Shown: piece by piece, positions 1-5,747 of the stretch
How the letters are laid out: each line of letters starts with the position of its first letter
Position numbering within the stretch: the first letter of the stretch is position 1
From: Acidobacteriota bacterium
GTDB taxonomy: Bacteria; Acidobacteriota; Terriglobia; Acidiferrales; UBA7541
Length of the DNA: 14,662 nucleotides
Direction: 5' to 3'
Assembly (NCBI GenBank): GCA_003224135.1
Contig: QHYO01000017.1
Coordinates: 5,894 to 20,555, forward strand
Position numbers and translations under genes: made by a program
Notes under the pieces: model-generated
The model's input: only the letters and a program-made list of their open reading frames with translations
Told to the model about the DNA's origin: nothing
The model's database searches: none

Positions 1-1619
1 ACAAGGTTGGACATACCCACGATGTCCACCGAGCACTTGATGCGGTCGCTGTAAAACGTGGAAACCGCAAGCGTCATGTGTCCGCCGTAACTGCCGCCGG
101 TAACGCAGATGCGGCTCGCGTCCAGATCCGATTGCGCGCCGATCCAGTCGAAAAGCGAATTGATGTCTTTGTACGTGTCCTCCCGCTGAAAGCCGTTGTC
201 CAGCAGCGAGAATGTCTTGCCGTAGCCTGTCGATCCGCGCACGTTCGGATAAATGAGCGCGATTCCCAATTCATTTAAATAGTAATTGCTCCGGCCCAAA
301 AACACAGGCTGTGATTGGCCCTCCGGTCCACCGTGAATCACGACCAGCACCGGCCGCTTCCCCGAAAATTTCGCGGCGGGCGGCCGATAAAGAAAACCTG
401 AAATTTCTTTTCCATCGAAACTTTTCCACTTTACGATTTCGGCTTCGGGAAAGGCGTCCGTCTTCACAGCGGTTTCGCTCGTGGTCCATCGTTCAAGCCT
501 TCCGGTAGTTACATCGACGGAATACGCGTCACCGGAACCACGGACGTTCGTCACAGTAAAGCCGAGGTCGCGGCTATTCTGGTGCCAACGAATCACGCCG
601 ACTACGCCTGCAGGCAGCTTCGGCAATGCTGCGTCTTTGTCAAAGCCGGAATTCCGCACATGGACAATGTTGACGCCCGCTTCGTTGGTGACGAAAGCGA
701 TCCGCCGCCCATCGTGGGAGATTTCAAAGGATTCAACGTCCCACGGAATATCTGACGTGAGGTATTTGTGTTGCTTGGTTGCCAGGTCGAGATACGCCAG
801 CCGGTGGAATTCCGAGTCTTTATCTGTCGTGACATAAATACCTTTACCATCCTTGCTGAATTGACCGTCGTTGTAGGAGATTTTTTCTTTCGTGTCGCGT
901 GGTGTCAGCGAAATTTTCTCTCCTGTCGTAGAGTCCACCAGCCAGAGATAGGACTCATTGATCGAAAGTCCTTCCAGCAGGAGGATGTGCTTGTCGTCCG
1001 GCGACCAATCAAGAGGCTGCCATCCGCCACCTTCCAATTTCGTCAGCAGGTGATCTGTTTTCGGGTCGGCGGGATTCATGACCCACAGATCGGTATCCTG
1101 TCCGGTGCGCCGCGTGGACATGTACGCGATCTCATCTCCTTTTGAAGACCAGGGACCGAGAAGATTTCGCGCCTTTCCATCGGTCAGCAAAGTCACGTCG
1201 CCCGTTCTTAAGTCGTAGCGATAGAGCTGATACCATTCGCCGCCGCCGATGTCCTTACCGAAGACAATGTAGTCGCCACTGTTGGGATGAAATCGTCCAT
1301 TCGCAACGGCATCAGAATAGAAGGTGAGTTGCTGACGCGCGCCGCCCGGCATCGCGACCAAATGCAGTTGAGACGTGTCGCCGAAACGCGTGGCAATCAG
1401 CATTTCGCGTTTCACTGGACTCCAGTCAGTTAAGCCCGCGCTTCGGTAAGCACCGTAACGCCCCGCGGTCTCAGCCAGTGAAGCAGGAATTTTGGGAACG
1501 CCATCGGCAACGATGCTTTCAGGAGGCGTGACCGTCGGCTCCTGTGCGGGGACCGATGCCGCGATGAACAGCCAGATCGCACCCATCGATATCCAGATTT
1601 TGTGTGTGTTTAGTTTCAT
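1..1619 (-). CDS. Secreted S9-family serine peptidase (prolyl oligopeptidase-like), 3' end outside window
   Basis: Partial gene: 539 codons read without a stop from ATG at 1619 to the left edge. The N-terminus has a signal peptide (KIWISMGAIWLFIAASVPA, cleavage probably before Gln-Glu), so the enzyme should be exported. Residues about 45-370 form TolB/WD40-like beta-propeller blades, with recurring WSPDDKHI, FSKDGKGIYV, ISHDGRRIAF motifs. The alpha/beta-hydrolase domain follows: FDGKEISGFLYRP, oxyanion-region HGGP at about 429, PNVRGSTGYG, and nucleophile motif GGSYGG with Ser510. The catalytic Asp and His would lie beyond the window. The family cleaves oligopeptides, often after proline or acyl-amino acids; the substrate here is unknown. 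The start is supported by AAGGAGA 11 nt upstream. It is divergent from accC. Confidence 0.93.
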   Translation of the reverse strand, partial: MKLNTHKIWISMGAIWLFIAASVPAQEPTVTPPESIVADGVPKIPASLAETAGRYGAYRSAGLTDWSPVKREMLIATRFGDTSQLHLVAMPGGARQQLTFYSDAVANGRFHPNSGDYIVFGKDIGGGEWYQLYRYDLRTGDVTLLTDGKARNLLGPWSSKGDEIAYMSTRRTGQDTDLWVMNPADPKTDHLLTKLEGGGWQPLDWSPDDKHILLLEGLSINESYLWLVDSTTGEKISLTPRDTKEKISYNDGQFSKDGKGIYVTTDKDSEFHRLAYLDLATKQHKYLTSDIPWDVESFEISHDGRRIAFVTNEAGVNIVHVRNSGFDKDAALPKLPAGVVGVIRWHQNSRDLGFTVTNVRGSGDAYSVDVTTGRLERWTTSETAVKTDAFPEAEIVKWKSFDGKEISGFLYRPPAAKFSGKRPVLVVIHGGPEGQSQPVFLGRSNYYLNELGIALIYPNVRGSTGYGKTFSLLDNGFQREDTYKDINSLFDWIGAQSDLDASRICVTGGSYGGHMTLAVSTFYSDRIKCSVDIVGMSNL

Positions 1620-1653
1620 TGACCAGATTTCTCCTTTTGCCGTGGCGACATCC

Positions 1654-1686
1654 CTTATACTCGAAACAATTAGACACGCAAGTCAA
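1654..1686 (-). promoter_or_regulatory. Putative sigma70-type promoter of the S9 peptidase gene
   Basis: On the minus strand TATAAG (1659-1654) lies 16 bp downstream of TTGCGT (1681-1676); an overlapping TTGACT (1686-1681) is a better -35 but at 21 bp. The site is about 35 bp upstream of the ATG at 1619. Called by eye from consensus similarity only. Confidence 0.35.
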
Positions 1687-1696
1687 ATGGCGCGGA

Positions 1697-1723
1697 TTGC
1701 GGGTACGGAGCGCGTGCTAGAAT
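1697..1723 (+). promoter_or_regulatory. Putative extended -10 promoter of accC
   Basis: TGCTAGAAT (1715-1723) is an extended -10 element, with TTGCGG (1697-1702) as a weak -35 at 15 bp. It would give a leader of roughly 15 nt before ATG 1746. There is no good Shine-Dalgarno sequence in front of that ATG, which fits a short leader. Confidence 0.35.
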
Positions 1724-1745
1724 CTCGCTGCATTCCAAATCAAGC

Positions 1746-3269
1746 ATGTTCCGGAAAATCCTCATTGCGAACCGCGGTGAAATTGCCGTGCGTATTCTCC
1801 GCGCGTGCCGCGAGCTGGGCATCCGAACCGCTGTTGTTTTTAGCGAAGCGGATCGCAAGTCATTGCACGTACGGTTGGCGGACGAAGCATATCTTATCGG
1901 TCCAGCAGCTTCGCGCGAAAGCTATCTGCGCATCGATAAAATTATGGATGTTGTGCGGCGCGCAGGTTGCGACGCAATCCACCCTGGGTATGGTTTCCTT
2001 GCGGAGAATGCCGCGCTGCCGCGTGCTTGCGTCGAAGCAGGCATTACCTTCATCGGACCATCCGCGGAAGCGATGGAAGCGCTAGGCGCAAAAACTTCCG
2101 GACGACAACTAGCGCGTCGCGCGGATGTTCCCACGGTTCCGGGGACGAACGATCCGCTTGAAGATCCGCAGCATGCCCAGGACCTCGCGCGCGGCATGGG
2201 CTATCCGGTATTGTTGAAGGCGGTTGCGGGTGGCGGCGGCAAAGGCATGCGGCTGGTGACAAGCGATTCCGAATTTGCCGCGGCGTTTCGCGAAGCTTCC
2301 TCCGAAGCATTGAATGCGTTCGGCGACGCGAGCGTGTACCTGGAAAAATATCTCGACAAACCCCGGCACATTGAAATTCAGATTCTAGCCGACGCGCACG
2401 GACGTGTGGTTTCACTCGGCGAGCGCGAGTGTTCCGTGCAGCGGCGTCATCAGAAGGTGATCGAAGAAGCGCCTTCACCGATCATGACTCCGGAATTGCG
2501 CAAACGCATGGGTGACGCGGCGGTGCGGCTCGCGCGTGCAGGTGGCTACACCAATGCCGGGACCGTCGAATTTCTGGTTGATACTCACTACAATTTTTAC
2601 TTTTTGGAAGTGAACACGCGCTTGCAGGTGGAGCATCCCGTTACCGAGCAAGTCACCGGGCTCGACCTGGTGAAATTGCAAATCGCGATTGCAGCCGGTC
2701 ACAGGCTTCCGTTCGCGTGGGAGACAATCACGCCGCGCGGCCACGCCATGGAAGTGCGCTTATACGCGGAAGATCCTGAAAACAACTTCTTTCCTTCGCC
2801 CGGGAAAATTCTTTCGCAGCATACGCCTAGTGGTCCAGGTATACGCGTGGACGAAGGTGTATACGAAGGCTGGACTGTCCCAATCGATTATGATCCGTTG
2901 CTCAGCAAACTGATTGCCTGGGGCAACAGCCGTGAGGAGACGATCGCGCGGTTACGCCGCGGGCTCGAAGAATATTCCATCACCGGAATCAAAACCAATT
3001 CAGGTTTGTTCCGCCGCATTCTTGCGGACCCGGATTTTGTCCGCGCGGAGATACACACCAAGTGGTTGGACGAATTGCTTCGCAGGCCCCACCCGCTGGC
3101 ACAAGACGGCACAAGCGGAGAGGAAGCAGCGGCAGTGGCCGCAGCGGTGTGGCAGGCGACGCACAACGGCGCCAATCTGGCGGCCCCCACACCGGGTGGG
3201 AACACCGGTGTGTCAGAATCCGAATGGAAGCGTGAGGGCCGGCGGCAACAGCGGGAGCGCCTCTTGTGA
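1746..3269 (+). CDS. accC: Biotin carboxylase subunit of an acyl-CoA carboxylase
   Basis: Carries out ATP- and bicarbonate-dependent carboxylation of the biotin on a carrier protein, the first half-reaction of acetyl- or other acyl-CoA carboxylases. The 507 residues start with the canonical MFRKILIANRGEIAVRI. The ATP-grasp part has Lys116, the glycine-rich GGGGKGM loop at 162-168, HQKVIEE at 235-241, and EVNTRLQVEHPVTE at 288-301. Glu288, Asn290, Arg292 and Arg338 fall at the same numbers as in the E. coli enzyme, so the catalytic set is complete. E. coli AccC is about 450 residues; the extra ~55 (Ala/Gly/Pro-rich, ending EWKREGRRQQ) resemble the linker that in fused alpha subunits leads into the BT domain. 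The next gene overlaps by 4 bp. The acyl-CoA substrate cannot be decided, because no carboxyltransferase gene is present. Confidence 0.95.
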   Translation: MFRKILIANRGEIAVRILRACRELGIRTAVVFSEADRKSLHVRLADEAYLIGPAASRESYLRIDKIMDVVRRAGCDAIHPGYGFLAENAALPRACVEAGITFIGPSAEAMEALGAKTSGRQLARRADVPTVPGTNDPLEDPQHAQDLARGMGYPVLLKAVAGGGGKGMRLVTSDSEFAAAFREASSEALNAFGDASVYLEKYLDKPRHIEIQILADAHGRVVSLGERECSVQRRHQKVIEEAPSPIMTPELRKRMGDAAVRLARAGGYTNAGTVEFLVDTHYNFYFLEVNTRLQVEHPVTEQVTGLDLVKLQIAIAAGHRLPFAWETITPRGHAMEVRLYAEDPENNFFPSPGKILSQHTPSGPGIRVDEGVYEGWTVPIDYDPLLSKLIAWGNSREETIARLRRGLEEYSITGIKTNSGLFRRILADPDFVRAEIHTKWLDELLRRPHPLAQDGTSGEEAAAVAAAVWQATHNGANLAAPTPGGNTGVSESEWKREGRRQQRERLL

Positions 3270-3766
3270 AGTACGAAGTGGTGGTGGGCGGAAAGTTGCG
3301 CGTTGTGGAATTGGCGCGCGTCGACGAGGAGTGGCAAATCTCCCTGGACGGCAACGATCTGGACGTGAGCGTTGTCGAAGTTGCGCCGCATACATTCAGC
3401 GTTCTGCTGAAGGGCGAGTCGCATCAGATTCGCATCGTGCCACGGCCCGACGGAACGCTCACGCTCCATTCGGGACTCGCCGAGTATCACGGCGAAGTAA
3501 CTGATCCGCGCTTATGGCGAGGGCGACGACACGGCGCTCTCGAAGCAGAAGGCCGGCAACAAATCACCGCGCCGATGCCGGGGAAAGTGGTGCGCCTGCT
3601 GCTGCAAGAAGGCGACGCGGTTGAGGCGGGACAAGGATTGTTAGTGGTGGAAGCGATGAAGATGCAGAACGAAATCCGTTCACCGAAGAGCGGACGAGTC
3701 GAGAAACTTTTTGCGAAAGAAGGACTCGCAGTGAATGCGGGAGATGTGCTCGCCTGGGTGGAATAA
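3266..3766 (+). CDS. Biotin carboxyl carrier protein with BT-like N-terminal domain
   Basis: 166 residues. The C-terminal half (about 98-166) is a biotinyl/lipoyl domain: APMPGKVVRLLLQEGDAVEAGQ, then EAMKM with the biotin-accepting Lys132, and a closing GDVLAWVE. The first ~90 residues (beta-rich, with SLDGNDLDVSVVEV and HTFSVLLKGESHQIRIV) resemble the BT domain that joins biotin carboxylase and BCCP in propionyl-, methylcrotonyl- and geranyl-CoA carboxylase alpha subunits. The GTG start lies inside the accC stop (GTGA overlap) and follows GGGAG at good spacing, so the two are translationally coupled. It should carry carboxybiotin from AccC to an unseen carboxyltransferase. It is not a typical fatty-acid AccB, which has a Pro/Ala-rich N-terminus rather than a BT fold. 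Confidence 0.88.
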   Translation: MKYEVVVGGKLRVVELARVDEEWQISLDGNDLDVSVVEVAPHTFSVLLKGESHQIRIVPRPDGTLTLHSGLAEYHGEVTDPRLWRGRRHGALEAEGRQQITAPMPGKVVRLLLQEGDAVEAGQGLLVVEAMKMQNEIRSPKSGRVEKLFAKEGLAVNAGDVLAWVE

Positions 3767-3781
3767 ATTTAGCTGAGAAAA

Positions 3782-4930
3782 TTAATTTTGTGGAGTGAAC
3801 GGCTTGCCGGGAAGAGTCGTCTTCGCAGCAGCGGGAAGCTTGCCGTTCGATTCCAAAACCTGGCGGGCAAGATAATTGGTTACGCGCGCGTCGTCGCGTG
3901 CCACCGCGAGATACGACGCGCGGAGCAACTGTTCCTTGCGGTTGCGGAGCGTGTCGCGGATGGATTGTTGCACTTGCGGATCGGTGAGGCCGCGAAGTCC
4001 GGGAGCTTCGCGCGTGACGAGCTTCAGGATGCGTATGCTGTCTTTCAACACGATCGGCGGGCTAACTTGTCCGGCTTTTAACCCGATCACAAGTTTCTTC
4101 AGAGCGGGATCGGACTGGTTGAGCGACGATTCCGGAACGTAACCGAGATCGCCTCCGGTGGCCGCGGAATTCATGTCCTCGGAATAGTCCATTGCAAGCT
4201 GCGAAAAATCAGCGCCGCTGTTCAGGCGGTCCACCAACATTTTGACTTTGCGCTGAGCCTCCGCTTCGTTGGTGGCATCGTCATTTTTACGATTGCGGAT
4301 CTGCGGTTCCTTGCGCGGGGTTACGACAATTTGCGCGATGCGATATTGCGGCTCCGCGACATTAAATTGCGGGCGGTTCGCATTGTAAAATTCGGCGATG
4401 TCCTGATCGGTGATCGCGACCTTGGAGACCACTTCGCGATTGATCAGCTTCTGAATGGAAAGTTCGCGCCGGACAGTGTTTTTCAGATCTTCGACGGTGA
4501 CGCCGCGCTCTTTAAGCTGCCGCTGAAATTCTTCCTCGGTATAAGGGCTCTTGAATTCGGTGAATTTGTCCTCGACTTCGCCGTCGCTGGCTTCGAGGTT
4601 CAATTTCTTTGCGCGCTCGAGAAGGATTTCGTTGTTGATCAGCTCATCGATGACGTTGAGCTTGAGCGAGAGCGCTTCTTCCTGCGAAGGTTCCTGGCCC
4701 TCGGGACTGATGCGCGTGCGGTAATACTTATCGACTTCGTCGCGCTTGATTTCCTTGCCGTTGACGACGGCCCAAACGTCAGCCGCGGGCGCCGTGGTGT
4801 TTTTGCAACCGGCCAGGAAAAAAAGGGCCGTCAAAAAAAGAGCAGCCGGGAAAAGGAGAGAGGCCGCAAACCGAAGAGGTCTTGCGGCAGAGTTGCGCTT
4901 GCGAAGGGAATTCACGCGCAGGGTTTGCAA
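3782..4930 (-). CDS. Lipoprotein SurA/PrsA-like peptidyl-prolyl isomerase / chaperone
   Basis: 382 residues. A basic N-terminus and hydrophobic stretch end in the lipobox LAGC, with Cys42 the lipidated residue, so it is membrane-anchored on the outer face. Residues about 50-180 are a SurA_N-like chaperone domain (VNGKEIKRDEVDKYY, NVIDELINNEILLERAKKL). About 196-306 is a parvulin rotamase domain: GADFSQLAMDYSED, GGDLGYVPESSL, GLKAGQVSPPIV. The conserved parvulin histidines appear to be Gln200 (RIAQIVV) and Arg300 (SIRIL), so isomerase activity is doubtful and chaperone action more likely. The chosen start is TTG at 4930, with GGGA 9 nt before; a GTG at 4915 is an in-frame alternative that keeps the signal sequence. 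It lies 15 bp after rpmB, so probably shares its transcript. It is convergent with the BCCP gene. Confidence 0.88.
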   Translation of the reverse strand: MQTLRVNSLRKRNSAARPLRFAASLLFPAALFLTALFFLAGCKNTTAPAADVWAVVNGKEIKRDEVDKYYRTRISPEGQEPSQEEALSLKLNVIDELINNEILLERAKKLNLEASDGEVEDKFTEFKSPYTEEEFQRQLKERGVTVEDLKNTVRRELSIQKLINREVVSKVAITDQDIAEFYNANRPQFNVAEPQYRIAQIVVTPRKEPQIRNRKNDDATNEAEAQRKVKMLVDRLNSGADFSQLAMDYSEDMNSAATGGDLGYVPESSLNQSDPALKKLVIGLKAGQVSPPIVLKDSIRILKLVTREAPGLRGLTDPQVQQSIRDTLRNRKEQLLRASYLAVARDDARVTNYLARQVLESNGKLPAAAKTTLPGKPFTPQN

Positions 4931-4945
4931 AGGATATCGTCCCGC

Positions 4946-5137
4946 TTAGGCGGCTTTTTTGACTTTGCCCGCGCGAATGCACGCGGTGCAGACTTTCACG
5001 CGCTTGCGCGCGCCGGACACCAGGGCGCGAACGGACTTCAGATTCGGGTTCCAACGGCGACGCCGGGTATTGTTGGCGTGGCTGACTACGTTGCCGTAGC
5101 TCGGAGCCTTGCCGCAGTACTCACACTTCATTGCCAT
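4946..5137 (-). CDS. rpmB: 50S ribosomal protein L28, four-cysteine form
   Basis: 63 residues (MAMKCEYCGKAPSYGNVVSH...). L28 is a small basic protein of the large ribosomal subunit. The conserved core is present: GNVVSHANNTRRRRWNPNL, then VRALVSGARKRVKVCTACIRAGKV. Two Cys pairs, CEYC near the N-terminus and CTAC near the C-terminus, mark the zinc-binding (C+) version. The start ATG at 5137 is preferred because AGGAAG lies about 10 nt upstream and family proteins begin here; reading farther upstream to 5191 adds non-conserved residues. The foldase gene follows after 15 bp. Confidence 0.96.
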   Translation of the reverse strand: MAMKCEYCGKAPSYGNVVSHANNTRRRRWNPNLKSVRALVSGARKRVKVCTACIRAGKVKKAA

Positions 5138-5156
5138 GATTCTTCTTCCTGTTAGC

Positions 5157-5180
5157 TCAGGGTTTGTAAAACAGCCCTGA
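5157..5180 (-). other. Hairpin in the rpmB 5' leader
   Basis: Perfect 6-bp inverted repeat, TCAGGG (minus-strand reading) paired with CCCTGA across a 12-nt loop, located 20 nt upstream of the rpmB start. It could modulate rpmB translation, but no known L28 leader element is recognised. Confidence 0.35.
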
Positions 5181-5214
5181 CCCGCTTCCAATAAATTGAA
5201 ATTGCAGACTTAGA

Positions 5215-5243
5215 AGTATAGCAAAGGATTGATGGTGGAGAAA
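5215..5243 (-). promoter_or_regulatory. Putative extended -10 promoter of rpmB
   Basis: Minus-strand TGCTATACT (5223-5215) is a near-consensus extended -10. A weak TTTCTC (5243-5238) sits 17 bp upstream as -35. It would give a leader of about 70 nt to ATG 5137, containing the 5157-5180 hairpin. Confidence 0.5.
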
Positions 5244-5299
5244 GCGCGGGGAGAGGAGCCGAAAGACACTAGGATTTGCTAGGCCCTCAGCCCCTTCGA

Positions 5300-5317
5300 C
5301 GGCAAGTCTACTTGCCG
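5300..5317 (-). terminator. Hairpin overlapping a stop codon, possible terminator
   Basis: Perfect 7-bp stem, CGGCAAG and CTTGCCG, around a 4-nt loop that contains the TAG stop of the 72-residue protein. No T-tract follows on the minus strand, so a classical intrinsic terminator is not supported; an mRNA 3'-end stabilising structure is an alternative. Confidence 0.35.
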
Positions 5318-5526
5318 GCGTAGATGCGGTCGGCGGGAACTTCTACATGGGAGACGCCGCGGAAGGTGAAGAGGAGTTCCACGAGGTACTTGGGTGGTTG
5401 TTCGGAGGTTTGTTTGACGATGTGGGCGACAGCGTCGGTGACTGCGGCCTGGAAGGTTACGCCGCCGGCATCGAGGCCTGCTAGGTTTACGCGGACGAGT
5501 TGGCCTGGTTGGAAGGTTGCGGCCAT
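5308..5526 (-). CDS. Small conserved-looking protein of unknown function, possible SH3-like barrel
   Basis: 72 residues from ATG 5526 (MAATFQPGQLVRVNLAGLD ... VSHVEVPADRIYAGK). I do not recognise the family. The pattern FQPGQLVRV near the N-terminus, alternating hydrophobic strands in the middle, and VEVPADRI at the end resemble small SH3-like or KOW-like beta barrels; this is inference from pattern only. There is no signal peptide or membrane segment, so it is probably cytoplasmic. The start is chosen because AGGA lies about 8 nt upstream. The frame is open back to 5631, but that stretch translates a low-complexity repeat. It lies between the rpmB and PHM-like genes on the same strand, with about 220 bp on its 5' side. 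Confidence 0.6.
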   Translation of the reverse strand: MAATFQPGQLVRVNLAGLDAGGVTFQAAVTDAVAHIVKQTSEQPPKYLVELLFTFRGVSHVEVPADRIYAGK

Positions 5527-5747
5527 AACTAGATCCTGGCGCGGCGGACCGTTAGATGCAAGTTGTATTGGTGATTGCGGAGCAGCAACGAACTCGAAAT
5601 GCGAAATTCGAAACTCGAGAAGACGGACCAACGAAGAGGAACAGCAAGACCCAACCTCAGAAAACGAGGGTGGGGCACCCCATATGCAAGATGCCGGTCT
5701 CTCCCAGGAGTCGGGAGTCGGGGCAGGCGGGTTTTGCTGAAAAAAGG
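5527..5747. repeat. Repeat- and hairpin-rich spacer
   Basis: No convincing gene. About 5589-5625 holds a low-complexity stretch of GAAATGCGAAATTCGAAAC type, whose translation reads like NSKFEIRNS. A stem follows: CCCAACCTC (5650-5658) and GAGGGTGGG (5666-5674), one mismatch, 7-nt loop. Overlapping it is TGGGG-CA-CCCCA (5671-5682). The GGGTGGGGCACCC motif resembles short palindromes I associate with Acidobacteriota intergenic regions (from memory). Possible dispersed REP-like element. Confidence 0.5.

Noticed and set aside
1..1619. Possible frameshift in the S9 peptidase because of many short frames on both strands
   Set aside because: Translating the minus strand stepwise gives one uninterrupted frame of 539 codons with family motifs throughout.
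4331..5155. Long plus-strand open frame of 274 codons
   Set aside because: It runs antisense through the lipoprotein foldase and rpmB, whose products are recognisable; its own product is repetitive and unlike any known family.
5527..5631. Upstream extension of the 72-residue protein to 107 residues
   Set aside because: The added part translates the GAAATTCGAAAC-type repeat (EFRISHFEF) and has no ribosome binding site; ATG 5526 does.
5577..5700. Possible CRISPR or tandem array in the spacer
   Set aside because: Units are irregular and lack equal-length unique spacers; no cas gene is in the window.
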